Shown one piece after another: positions 11,846 through 23,177 of a DNA stretch of 64,000 bases. Origin of the DNA: Raphanus sativus (Eukaryota; Streptophyta; Magnoliopsida; Brassicales; Brassicaceae); contig NC_079515.1 in assembly GCF_000801105.2 (NCBI RefSeq), positions 34,557,407 through 34,621,406 on the forward strand, written 5' to 3'. A program made the translations under genes and the position numbers. Below the pieces are notes generated by a model. That model did not search any database and was not told where the DNA came from. It was given only the letters and a program-made list of their open reading frames with translations. Positions within the stretch are counted from its first letter, which is position 1, and each line of letters begins with the position of its first letter.

Positions 11846-12565
11846 ATCTAAATTTATTAAGTTATTGAAGATGAACATGATACTAAAAATTATTAATTTA
11901 AAAAAGAAGTGTAGAATTAGTATTGATAGAAATTGTAAAAGAGTAATTTTAAAATTACTTATTAGTAACTAGAAATAATTATTTTATAGCAATTTATTTA
12001 TTTCTAAAATTCTAAAGACAAAATAATTGTATAAGGTTATATAACAGTAATTTTCTATTTCTAAAATCCTAATCAAAAATGTAAAGGCGAATTTAATACT
12101 GTTTTTTTATTTTTAATTGTAAATAAAAAGGATATTTATAAAATAGAAATTTTTCCTTTTTTAAAAAATTCTAGCAAAATAAAATTTTAAAACTTATTTA
12201 ATAAAACATTAGATTAGTACATAAGAAAATGTATAATGTTATCATTTACTTGATTGGCGTTATTCTTCGACTTTCAATTTTTCTTATTTTTCATTCAATT
12301 TTTTATTTTAGGTTGGGTTCAATTGAAAAATTTAAGTATAATTTTTTTTCTAAACCAAGTAGAAAGTTGATAACAATTCATCTATGTACCATTATTATAA
12401 AATACAAATTTTAACTTGAACGAAAATTATTTTTAGTTATAAAATAAATCTCACACAACATATGCAAACAATCATAAAACTATAATAAAATGATTATTAT
12501 TTTATGTTTTCTATTAAATTAAAACATCAAACAAAACCGTTGCAACGCAACAGGCTCATATCTAG

Positions 12566-13469
12566 TGGTAAATAAAGATCATAGATAATTAATTCCTTGT
12601 ATCACAACTCGCCTAAAATAGGTATTTTTTTGTTGATATTGACATATTTATATTTTAGTTATTATCTAAACTATAGAAAAATATACATTCTTAGTCGAAG
12701 TAAAAGAGGACTGAATATAGACACATGCAATTTACGTGTTGTGACAAGGGAAATTTATTAAAAAATAAAAGTAAACAATTTGATCATTTCTCTTTTCTAG
12801 TTCTTTTGGTGAGAAAAAATTAACAAGGATGAGAGAATTGCCCTTTATATAAATAGCAAACTTTTGTAATATCTTGAGTCAAGTTCTCTGTTTCTCTTTT
12901 TTTTTTGTCAAAATTCTCTGTTTCTCTTTTTGCTTCATTCGGTAGCTAAATCTTTCTCTGATCAATTTTGACTTTTCTTTCCTCTTTTGGTCTCTCTTCT
13001 TAGCTTCTTCGGTTGTCTTGTTTGCACAAATATTACTTCGATTTGAGTTTTCTATTGTCAGATCCTTGCGTTTGTGAGGATTTTGCCTCTAGTTGTTTTT
13101 TTGGTAGATCTCCTTTCTTTCGTTTTGCAGGTTTAAAAGGAATGTCCTCAGATCTGCTCTTCTCTTGATCCACTTCTGTCCGAAGCTTGTAGTTTCGTAA
13201 CATTTAGTTTCATAATAAATTACTATTGCCTTTTATTTCAGGTTGACAACGTATGGTTCTAAAAAATTTAAATTGTCCAACTTTGACTTTTTCCATCAGC
13301 CCTGTTCTCTCGCCGCATATACTAAGTTATCAATCACTCTCCTCTCTTAGACTAAAAAATTTCTTCTATATAGAAACGAAGATGGTGGAACGAATTTGTT
13401 TAAGGTAAACAAAGTACAAGAAAAAAGGAATCATAATCACTTCAAATCTTAAATTCTCACAAAGTCTCT
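12566..13469. promoter_or_regulatory. spacer and duplicated upstream region of CRRSP copy 3
   Basis: 12566-12860 is AT-rich spacer. From about 12860 it parallels the region upstream of copy 2, with a small internal repeat (TTCTCTGTTTCTCTTTTT twice near 12890-12925). Confidence 0.5.
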
Positions 13470-13478
13470 TATATAAAC
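13470..13478 (+). promoter_or_regulatory. TATA box, CRRSP copy 3
   Basis: TATATAAAC, 28 bases before the ATG at 13506, in the context shared by all three copies. Confidence 0.6.
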
Positions 13479-13505
13479 ATCTCCACTTCTCAAAGATTAC
13501 AAACA

Positions 13506-14979
13506 ATGCCTTTAATTTTTGGATCGGTCCCTATCTTGGCCGCGGTGGCCATTCAACTCCTTATATCCAGCGTTTCTTCCCTCAACATTACCAATGAGTA
13601 TCTCCACCACGCATGCAACAACACCCAAGGCAAATACAAGCCAGGGAGTGTGTTCGAGAAAAATCTCAACATTGTCCTCAAAAACATATCCGCCTCTAGT
13701 CTGCACAAAGGTTTCGCCCTTGACTCCAATATGGATAGACCCTACAAAAATATACCTCCTGATACCGCCTTCGTCATGCTCCAATGTCGTGGCGACTCCT
13801 ACGGGCCCAAGTGTCACTCTTGCCTCGCCGAAGCCCTCTCTGGGGTAACATCACTATTATATTATTAGCAGTCAAGTACGCACACACTGAGATATATAAT
13901 AGATTATATATACATATGAAAATTAGGGCCAGTAATTACTAATATACCTCAGTAAAACATCGGCTTCACCTCAAAAAATATTTAAAATTATATACTCCTT
14001 CCTGTTCCAAAAAGATAGATGTTTTAGAATTTGGTTTTAATCATTTTTTATATTTTCAATATATGTTTTGTCAACTAATAATGAGTAATTTTAAACTTCA
14101 AAAAAGTTTACAAAAAAAAAATTTAAATTCAGAAAAATTGATTATATTTATTAATCATTACAGGTTTAAAATTATGAAAAATAAAAAAACTATAAAGCTT
14201 ATGCGTTTATAATAAATATTTAATATGTTTTATTAATATATATAAAAACTCTTGCTAAAATACTTATAATTATTTTGAAACAGAGGAAGTACATGAAATA
14301 AATTACCAAATATATTATGAGAAAGTTCTTAAAATTATTTTTAAATGTTTATGTTCCTTAAAAATAAGATATCATATCCGAGTTTGATGACAATTCTTAT
14401 ACTCTACGTAGAAGGTTTAACTGACATAATCTGATACACTTTTAGGGCTGGTAGAAAACAAAAAAATATGTGTTACATATACGTAATATAGTTAATGCAG
14501 TATTCTTCGTTGTGTGGTTATATGTATGACAGCTTCGTAAGAAATGTCCGAGAAACAAAGCAGGAACAATATGGTATGACCAATGCACTCTAGATATTTC
14601 TACATACAGTGCCGATGACACCAGAGTCCTCTACGATAATTATTTATGTACGACCAACCCAAAGGACTTGAGCGGAGATAAGAAGATGTTCGATAAGAGA
14701 AAGCAGGATTTCGCCAAAAAGCTAATGTCTGAAGCCAGCAAGTCAGGCAACAACAGCAAGGGGGCACTGTACGCAACGGGAGAGACGATGATGATGGGGA
14801 CAACGAAGCTTTATGGAATGATGCAGTGTACGTACGAGTTATCTGAGAATGGATGCGATGTGTGTCTAGATTGGCTTGTCTTGTATCATCCGTTCTGCGG
14901 CGATGGAAAACAAGGAGTTAGATATATGTGTAGAAGCTGTAATGCAAGGTTTGAGATTTACCCTTTTCTTAGAACTTAA
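13506..14979 (+). CDS. CRRSP (DUF26/Gnk2) copy 3, intact
   Basis: Tandem paralogue of copy 2. Exon 1 is 13506-13844 (113 codons) with the same signal peptide and first motif CRGDSYGPKCHSC. The intron is 13845-14532, 688 bp because it carries a Stowaway-like MITE. Exon 2 is 14533-14979: LRKKCPRNKAGTIWYDQC, second motif CTYELSENGCDVC, end FEIYPFLRT; 261 residues in all. The splice phase (0) and both splice sites are the same as in copies 1 and 2. The largest difference from copy 2 is in the linker between the domains (SEASKSGNNSKGA against SEVKKLGKDGKRP). Nothing is broken. Confidence 0.88.
13995..14289. mobile_element. Stowaway-like MITE in the CRRSP copy 3 intron
   Basis: The left end CTCCTTCCTGTTCCAAAAAG and the inverted right end (TTTGAAACAGAGGAAG) match the Stowaway-type CTCCCTCCGTTTC terminus. 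Both sides are flanked by TA. It is absent from the introns of copies 1 and 2. Confidence 0.75.
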
Positions 14980-15175
14980 AGACTGTTTGATGGGAGCTCT
15001 TTGCTTGATGTTTGAATAAGTGCTATATCAGTGAATAAAAACTGTTATCCTCTTTGTGGTTCATTTTATATAACACACCAGTATGTACGGAGAGCTTCTC
15101 TTCTTTTATTCTAATAAAAAGTTCTGAAACAGAGTCACAGAGAACTAACGGAGAGACTCGGACATAGTTTCGTGC

Positions 15176-15879
15176 TCAGTATGTTTTATTAGGGACATAA
15201 GTCCCACATCGGGTATTGGAAAGGATCTTAAGCAATATATAAGATAGATGAGCCACTCCACTAATCACCAATTGGTTTTAAGTGTGAAGCCCATTTATCT
15301 TAACATGGTATCAGAGCCCGATCCACGCAGTCCAACCCGATCCATTATCGATCCAGTCCAAAGTCAGTCCATCGATCCTTGCCCAAACATTTCGAGATTG
15401 ACGTTCAAAGAGCCATCATCTCGAGGGGGCGTATTAGGGACATAAGTCCCACATCGGGTATTGGAAATGATCTTAAGCAATATATAAGATAGATGAGCCA
15501 CTCCACTAATCACCAATTGGTTTTAAGTGTGAAGCCCATCTATCTTAACATGTTTCAGAAGCGGGTTGACTCACACCCTGCTTCAGCAACAGCTTGGTGA
15601 GCGAGTCAGGCGAGTGGACATGATACTTAACATTCCCTGAAGGAGTCGAAAACACCTCAGCAAGCTCAAGCTTCAACGAAAGCTCAACCCTCTCTTCTCT
15701 AGTTGCACCAACCTTATAGTCTTTCTTTTTCAGAATAGACTGAGCAGTCTGATTGTTTGCTCCAACAGCTGCAGCTTTCCAACCACCATAGTTCCTACTA
15801 GGATCCGATCACTCATATACAACTGAAACCCATAGTTCTTGTCCCATCCTGTAAAAAGGAAAAACACTCTCCGAGACAT
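15176..15879 (-). pseudogene. PAC1: PAC1, proteasome subunit alpha type-4, deleted copy
   Basis: PAC1 is a 20S proteasome alpha-ring subunit of about 250 residues. On the minus strand an ATG at 15877-15879 opens MSRR, the expected start. The sequence then jumps to the end of the last intron (CTTTTTACAG) and GWDKNYGFQLYMSD, followed by GNYGGWKAAAVGANNQTAQS, KKDYKVGATREERVELSLK, LELAEVFSTPSGNVKYHVH and SPDSLTKLLLKQGVSQPASE. Most of the gene is missing, a further short stretch before LELAEV is lost, and frameshifts break the rest. Sequence from 15880 to about 16195 resembles its intron-bearing 5' UTR. A TRIM sits in the last codons; before insertion the frame ended ETY-stop at 15176. Confidence 0.85.
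15187..15550 (+). mobile_element. TRIM (miniature LTR retrotransposon)
   Basis: Two 119-bp LTRs (15187-15305 and 15432-15550) differ at about 2 positions. They start TATTAGGGACATAAG and end TTAACA. Directly after the first LTR is TGGTATCAGAGC (15306-15317), the primer-binding site for initiator Met-tRNA. A purine-rich tract (CGAGGGGGCG) precedes the second LTR. A perfect 5-bp target duplication TGTTT flanks it (15182-15186 and 15551-15555). There is no coding capacity, as usual for TRIMs. The first LTR base pair is TA rather than the usual TG in both copies. Confidence 0.92.
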
Positions 15880-16199
15880 GTTTTAGCAGCCTAAACCCAC
15901 AAACAAAAAACAACAATTGGATTGGTCTTTCCGACAAACAAGAAGCAATGAAACACTGTCCTAAACAAGAAGCTACAGACTTGGCGAGTTAACTCAGCTA
16001 ATCTTGGAAACGTTTCTACAATAGAGACAAAGACAAAGCTAAAGACAGATCTAGCAACTCAAAATTCACATGAGAAACGAAGATACCTGACAGGAATTGC
16101 GTTAAGTCGCTTCTTCGCTCTTTGATTTTGCTAGACGAAAAGTGAGATGTGAGCTAGCTTGTTCGCCAAGACAAAACAAAAACCTTTCTTTCTGTTCTT

Positions 16200-17198
16200 T
16201 ATTGGATCTTAATTGATCCAGCACACGTACTATTAGATAGAGGGAAAGCCCAATAATAATTCAAGCCCAGTATATTAACTTCTGATTTCTTTTTGGTTTT
16301 TTTTTTGTTAATTTATTATCTATGGTAACTTTGTGTGATGTGTCCAACAGTTTTGTCACCAATATTTTATTCTTCTTCTATATAACTGAAGACAGTCTCA
16401 AATATAGAAGACTTATAGACATTTTAATTAGATAAAATATGAGTATGTTAATGTTTATGTTTTTGAGATAATCTTGATAAAATATGAATTTTATGTATAT
16501 ATAGAGAAAGTTGTTTTGAGAACTCTCTAGTAAAGATTGCTTTAGAAGTTTTTCCTTTGTTTTTACTGAAATCTGGTAAGGCGCTAAAGAAAAAATGATC
16601 TCCACAGTTTAAGACTTACTTTTCCAGAACTTTTTAATACATGAATTACATATTGTAATAATCACCTGAGCTATTGTGATATATGTTTGGTTAAAATTAA
16701 CTTATTTATTAATTTACTCCGGAGAAAGAAGTATCATATATTTATTTTATTTTTTTGGTTGAAGTATATGATAAATTTGTTAGATATAAGTGTGTTATAT
16801 ACAACTATATTAAAACACATGTACTTGGTCACTGGTCAGTACTCAGTAGCTAGGTTGTGGACCTTGTGGTATGTTGGGGGGGGGGGGGGGGGGGGCGTAA
16901 TCACATTTGCATTACTGCAATGTGCATGGCTAGTCTGTATCACATTTCTTTAACGTATGTACATAAAACAGAATAAGCTTACGCAGATACAAACTTGTTT
17001 AATATTTAGAAAAAGTTACCGTTTCACAGTTTTCTTCTTACTAAAAGTACAACATGAAACACACAAATAAACCATTTTATTGTATCAAATGAAACAAGTG
17101 ATAAAAGGTACCACACACACAAATTAACCTCTCGTCAAAAGAGATCATCAAACCAACACATTCTACAGAAACAAAAGCTTCGGAAGACTCTTCATAAA
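16200..17198. other. spacer with a 20-G run
   Basis: AT-rich spacer containing an uninterrupted run of 20 G (16876-16895) and the presumed 3' UTR of the proline-rich protein gene (from about 17040). An 88-codon frame across the G run has no recognisable domain. Confidence 0.5.
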
Positions 17199-17976
17199 TC
17201 AAGCTGGACATTTGAAGCCAGGCGGTGGAGTCTTTCCACACGCGACAAGAACCTCAAGAGCAATTGGGATGATAAGGTTGATGTTGAGAAGTTTGGCTTT
17301 AATGGTGGTACATAAGCAAACGGCTGCGTCTAGGTCAACTAAACCTCCCAAAACCGGACAACACTTTTCTTTAGCGTACCCTTTACCAAGCCCGATGTGA
17401 ATCAAACCTCCAAGAACGTCCACACAAGCGCCTAGCTTCAACGTGTCGATTGGGCAAGTCTCTGGCTTGGTGGATTTGGTGGTGTTACGACCGTGGGCTT
17501 GGTGGCGTTACAACAGGTGGCGGTGGACACGGTGATGGCGGTGGCGGTGGGCACGGAGATGGCGGCGTTACGACGGGTGGAGGCTTATGAGTGGGTGGTT
17601 TAGGGGTGGACGGAGGTGGTTTAACAGTTGGCGGTTTCGTGGGCGGTTTAGGGGTGGACGGAGGGGGTTTAACGGTGGGCGGTTTCGTGGGTGGTTTCGG
17701 GGTGGGATGAGGTTTGGTAGGGGGTTTCGGATGTGGGTGTGGGTGTGGTTTGACAGTGGGCGGTTTGGTAGGGGGTTTAGGGTGTGGGTGTGGTTTGACG
17801 GTGGGTGGTTTGGGAGGTTTTACTGCCGGTGGTTTAGGCGGTTTGCTGGGATGTTTTGGCGGTTTGTGGGGGTGAGGTGATGGTTTAGGAGGACTACAGT
17901 CGCAAGCGAAGGAGACGGCAAGAAAGCCAAGGAGGAGGAGGATAAGAAAAGAGAGGTTTTGTGTACGAGACCCCAT
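17199..17976 (-). pseudogene. CWLP: CWLP-like hybrid proline-rich protein, frameshifted
   Basis: Cell wall-plasma membrane linker type protein. The ATG at 17974-17976 opens a signal peptide (MGSRTQNLSFLILLLLGFLA ... FACDC), then about 120 residues of His/Pro/Lys repeats (KPPTVKPHPHP, KPPTKPPTVKPPPSTP, PCPPPPPSPCPPPP). The C-terminal eight-cysteine module stands at 17199-17460 (TCPIDTLKLGACVDVLGG ... CCPVLGGLVDLDAAVCLCTT ... CGKTPPPGFKCPA). Repeat region and module lie in different frames; the repeat frame runs into TAA at 17485-17487. A single indel near 17490 would join them, so either a recent frameshift or an error in a low-complexity stretch is possible. An in-frame Met at 18006 lies upstream; 17976 fits the homologue. 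The proline region is shorter than in the roughly 330-aa Arabidopsis protein. Confidence 0.8.
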
Positions 17977-18298
17977 TTTTCTAGTATGAGGGTGTGGTTT
18001 ACCCAACGGAGTGAGTAAGAAAGATATAAGAATGTATCATTTTATAGAAAAATATTAAATTATATTTTCTATATATAATTCTCAAATATTGCAAGCATTT
18101 TGTGACTAGATTATTGAAACTGAATTTCATTTTTTTGTTTTTGTTTTGAAATCTAGATTTTGTAGCACGTGCTAAGTCACTTAGTTAGTAGTTGTAAAAA
18201 AAATAGCACAACATTCGTTATATACTTTCATAGAAACTCTATTGTGAATGAACCTATGTGAAGAGATACAGAAACAAGCTTTATTTTTTTTGTAAGTT

Positions 18299-18496
18299 GA
18301 ACGGGCCTTATGATCAAGTGGCAGTAAAACAGGTCTGGAACGCTAACATGTTTCAGGTTCGATCCTCCCACTAATGCGGATATGAGTCCATGCTTTATGA
18401 TCTATTTGAATGCTTTGGAGAAAGAGTCCATCTGCAAATTTGCGACTCTCCTGGATTCAACCAGATTAAAAAAAAAATTACAAAAAAAAAGATTTA
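18299..18496 (+). mobile_element. tRNA-derived SINE
   Basis: Begins GAACGGGCCTTATGATCAAG. It has an A-box-like TGATCAAGTGG (about 18310) and a B box GGTTCGATCC (about 18356) with roughly 35 bases between them, and ends in an A-rich tail. Flanked by a 7-bp duplication GTAAGTT (18292-18298 and 18497-18503). Confidence 0.75.
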
Positions 18497-18503
18497 GTAA
18501 GTT

Positions 18504-20620
18504 ACTGTCAGAAGCAAACACTACTCCTCGCAAGGTTTCTGCCAAATCATTTATTCTATCCTTCTCCCTCTGAGTTTTTCTATATCTACGGATATATACA
18601 TTGTTAGTCTGAATCCAAGAAAAAATATTATGATTAGAAAAGAAAATTCATGCTTTGTCCATCCACAAGAAAAAATTTCTTAAAAGAAAATATGATAATT
18701 GGCCCAAAACCATGAAATTTCTGGTTGTAAAAGTAAGAAACATTTATAATTATATTATAATGTGTTAGCGCAGCGGCAACTCGATTGCATCCAGACTGTG
18801 ATTGTGTCATTGGGGGAACAAACCAGCACCGGATAGCTCTAAATCAATAGTCGATCAACTTCTGTTTCTTTAAATTATCTATTAAGTAGATCTTTCAAAC
18901 TTAAATATAGACACCGAAGATAGAATTGTCAACATTCCAGAGCATTTAGAAAAAATAGTTTTTAGGCGAAAAAATGATAAATATCTTTTTTTTTGATAAA
19001 TATGTTTTATTAGACTAATTTCATATACTTTATATCTTATTAGACTAATTTTTTTCAAAATATCAATACTCCCCTTAGTTTCAATTAAAAGTTCAAAATT
19101 ACAATTAACAAAACAATTGCTAAATATTAAAATATATTTTTAACTAAAATATTTTTTAAAAGAATATTAACAATCCAAAAGGTTTTTAAAATACATTTTT
19201 AAAGTCATGTTTTTCTTTTTTTCTAAATCAAATTTTTTCTCTAAAATCAAAATTTCCTTTTTATTTTTTCTAAATTGATCTTTTTTAAATCACGTTTTTT
19301 TTAAATCACATTTTTCTTTAAAAAAATTAGTAAAAATAAGGAAACTAAATATTTCCAAATATTTTCTTCCCATATTTTTCGGAGCTTACTATATGTAGAA
19401 TACATAAAACATATTTAAAATCGATTTCTACTAGTTTTAAAATTTATAGTAAATGTGTAAATTCCAATTTTTACAAGTTTTAGATTTATAGTAATGTGTA
19501 AATTTTGATTTATACAGATTTTAAAACAATAGGTTAAATGTGGAATATGTTTTCCAAATATTTTTAGATTACTATTATTTACGTAAACATATTAGATCTT
19601 TTGAAAAAGTAGATTTCATTTTCTACTTTGTAGAATAGAATATGAAATTATTATTTTAACATTTTTAGAACTAGAAAAAACAATCACCGAATTGATATAG
19701 GTATTTCATTAGTACTTATTATTTTTTCAATTTTTTTGTTAATCTATTTATTTTGTTTATTTTCAAAAATACTAAAGGACATTAAGACTTTAATTGGGGA
19801 CCACAATTTAGGGAAAAAAATGATGGTGAATTTTTCATTCCTCAAGTTTTATTTCATTTATGTTGATTTTTTTGTTAGTTTATAGATTCATGGGTCCCAC
19901 TTTATTCCTCTCATTTTCTTATGGATGAAAAAGATTACAAAGAAAAAAATCCTTCTCTAACTTCTCTGAGGAATAAAATGAACACAAATTCATTTATTTC
20001 TGTTTTTTCGTTTCATCAACTGAATATTTATTATTATTTTATTAATTTTTTCATTAAATTCAATGGTTACCAATTCAAACCTAAAAAAATAGTACGAAAT
20101 AAAAATTAGCGTAAGAGGACATAGCTATCATTTTTGTGGCCTGAAAACAATTAAAAAAACATTCCAAAGCATAAACTTTCGCAAAGGTAGGCACGATTAT
20201 CGTACGTCTAATATGTTTTTTTTCTTCTTCCAAAAAGCTATTGTCACCAAGCTTTTCCATTACATATATTCATAAAATGATCAATATTTCATATAAGGGG
20301 TATAACTTAGCTTTTCGAAATATGCCTTCTACTTTTTATTCCACCTTATTTATAAACCTGAGATCCAGTTGGTCAAATATCTAAAATCAAGGCGTAAATC
20401 AGGGAAATGTTCCGATATTGCCAAGCTCTAGTACTCTAGCCTAATACCATTTTAGAGAATGCCCAGTTTATAAGAGTTTAATAGTCACTCGAATTTGCCC
20501 AGAAAAAAACAGTCACGAGATTAAACCTTTGTTATGTTATTGGCATAGATTTTCTTTATAAAAAAATTGGAAATCCATATTTTGTACTAGTGAAAACATG
20601 TTGGACTCTGGATAGTATCA
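18504..20620. other. AT-rich spacer, no gene
   Basis: Very AT-rich DNA with runs of T and A. A CTCCCCTTAGTTTCAATTA stretch near 19070 resembles a decayed Stowaway end. A 62-codon frame at 19921 is not credible. Confidence 0.5.
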
Positions 20621-20629
20621 TATTTTCAG

Positions 20630-21460
20630 TATTTGTATGATTTGCTTTATAATTCACGGATATCTGATTTTTTGATTTGTTTTGCTTCGTAAAAATCGGG
20701 TATACAAAAATATTATTGGTACTTACGAATATTTACAGATTACGGATATTTTATCCACTTTGTTCAATACAAGTATATACAGAAATATAATACCAGTTTA
20801 TTTATTAAAACACTAGATTACGGCGAGTATATTTTTTTTTACATTTTTTAGAAATTTAAATTTCATATCTGTGTTTTTCTTTGTAATCATATTTGTTTAA
20901 TTTTTTTTTAAAAATGATTAGTAAGAGGTTTTAATAATTGTACTAAAATAGTTGGATTAAATTTATATCAATAGGTCATGTTCCTAATTTAATATAATAA
21001 ATCTGTTACCTAATAAAATAATAAAGTTTTTGTGTAAATATAAAAATATATAAAGTAAACGATTAATGAAACTATATATTGTAAAAATTTAATAATTTTT
21101 CTTATAAAACGAATGTTTTTAGAAAAATGTAGTTCTGTAAAAAGATTTTATATTCTTTTTTTAATTTAATATTTTTATAAGTAATTTAAAATAAGTTTAT
21201 TAAGTTATATGTTAAGTAATAATTATATATGGTTATTGATTCAAAACTTTATATTTAATCATAGATATATCTATGTATAAAAGTCGGAACGGAGCTGATA
21301 TCCGTCTATAAATTTTATAGTATTTGTAATTTGTTTTGTTTTAACGAATATTAATTTTAATATTTGATTTGCTTTGAAGATTTACTTATATCTAATCTTT
21401 TAGATCTAAACAAAACGAATAACAAATTGAATTAGATTTAACGGATAAAATGTCTAATCC
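20630..21460. repeat. dispersed AT-rich repeat, copy 1
   Basis: Shares GATTTGTTTTGCTTCG, ACTTACGAATATTTAC and a tail ACGAATAAC-AAT-AGATTTAACGGATAAAAT-GTCTAA with 24028-24710. Probably a non-autonomous DNA transposon; ends not resolved. Confidence 0.45.
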
Positions 21461-22320
21461 TTCTGTATGGAGTAACTAGAGGATTTCGTAATGTAATGGC
21501 CACTGGTTAGACAATTTATAAAGGGATTTTGTCAGCATTATTTGACTTAAGACACACCTCCCATCCTCTATAGTGACAAGATATAATTGAAGACATCCTT
21601 CTTACTCTTCTTTTTTTCTAGTTCCTTCCGTTTTAGGTCCACTTTTTGAGAAGGATATTAGGCAAGTTCAGAACTCTTGGGTTTTAGTTCATGTATTTAC
21701 CTATTCAAATAGGGGGGGATCAGTTTTAAACCTACGATATAAAGTATTCAACTGTTTAGATAAAGTATAAGTCGATATATCTTGAGCCAAGGTCCGAGTT
21801 ATTGGGATTTCGTAGGTAGATGACATGTTAAAAAGTATTCGTTTATATTGATGAAATCAGTACTCCCCCAGCTCCATAATGTGTTTCGGCCGTTCGGTCA
21901 TTTACATTTTCATATAACCAATCTAGGCTATGGAGCATATATTACGCATCCATGTGATTTGTCCAAACCGTTTTCATTAGTTTGTTTTTGTCCCCCGCTT
22001 TTGAAGGAGACGAGATATGGGCGTCCTTTATCAGATCTTTAAATGATTGAATAACGTCCTTGATTGATGATTCTCTTTAGAATTTTTTTCATATTAATTA
22101 TTAATGTTAAAATATATTATAGTACTCTAATACTAGTGATGATTCAGAATATGATTTCATAGTGTAAATAGGTCAACATATACTAATTAAAGCTAAATCT
22201 AGTATATGATTGGTAAAATTCAAACGATAATTTTTTAACACTTTCACTGTGTTTGAAATAACAAAACTGTAAATTTACCGTATTATTCGCAGGTGCTACT
22301 AAGATCTCCCACATATATTT
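21461..22320. other. AT-rich spacer, no gene
   Basis: No credible ORF. A 64-codon frame at 21848-22042 has no recognisable domain. Confidence 0.4.
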
Positions 22321-22321
22321 A

Positions 22322-22550
22322 TATTTTTTTAAAAAAATAGAATTCTCTATTATAAAATAGAATTCTTTATTATAGAGATAGATTTGCTTCAATTTATACA
22401 TCTATAATAGAGTTCTATTTTAAAGGAAAATATAGAAAAATGTTATTTTTTATTTCTATATTTAGATAGATGAACTCTATTAAAAATGCATAATCGAAGC
22501 AAATTCATCTATGTAATAGAGATTCTCTATTTAAAAAAATATATATAATG
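22322..22550. repeat. fold-back (MITE-like) element
   Basis: Inverted halves: ATAGAATTCTCTATT... and TAGATTTGCTTCAAT on the left are mirrored by GAAGCAAATTCATCTA and AATAGAGATTCTCTAT on the right. A-rich edges; target duplication not clear. Confidence 0.5.
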
Positions 22551-23177
22551 ATGAAATAAATATGAATTGAAGATGGTCTAAGAAAATGTCAATAAAAGCC
22601 GTACAAAATCCTCTTTGTCTAAAAAAAAGAAGAAGATAGTTGTACAAAATCGCATTGTGCTTGAGACGTAAAGGTTTATTTTTTGACAATATTTCTTTCC
22701 CATATTCACTCTCACATCTATATATTGACAATATCGCAAAAACATTGTCGTTTATTTTTTTAAATTCATTTTATCAAGAACTGTGTATAATTATTATAGT
22801 TATAAACCTACTTTGTATGATAAAATTATGAAATAAAAACTTCCATATTTATATCCTTCAGATTTATTAAACGTGAAGAAAACAAAATAAAGTTTAGACG
22901 CCATCACAAGGTGGCGGGTAGGATTTGGCGGGTAGCAAAAACATTGTAAACCCGTGAAGTCTGTCACTTTAGGATTTAATTTTCTTTTAAACCCAAAAAT
23001 GGGAAATGGATAATGTGACGTGCTGAATGAATCTCATGCATGCATGTGACTCCACCATAATTTAAGGGGAAAAGTTTTTATTTTAAAATGTGGTCTGAGT
23101 ACTCATCATGAGTTTTGGTCGTAAGGACACGTCAGTCCATCACCAGCAGAAAAAAATGTACACGAGAAAACGATACT

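Larger units (their letters stand above)
9598..12565 (+). mobile_element. non-autonomous Helitron with RPA-like gene relic
   Basis: The 5' end is TCTTATTATATAAAG with a GACACGTGGCA motif about 40 bases in. The 3' end is CTAG (12562-12565), preceded by the hairpin GTTGC-AAC-GCAAC (12539-12551) ten bases upstream. The host bases are A (9597) and T (12566), the canonical Helitron target. The length is 2,968 bp. Inside lie a two-level tandem repeat and the RPA-like relic, a gene type typical of plant Helitron cargo. No Rep/helicase sequence was found. Confidence 0.75.

Noticed and set aside
13506..13868. CRRSP copies as one-domain proteins ending shortly after exon 1
   Set aside because: The stops lie in the intron; a GT donor after GGG and a CAG acceptor before CTTCG(C/T)AAG restore a two-domain protein in phase 0.
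17587..17880. Gly/Arg/Phe-rich plus-strand ORF
   Set aside because: It is the antisense shadow of the proline-rich repeat region of the CWLP-like gene.
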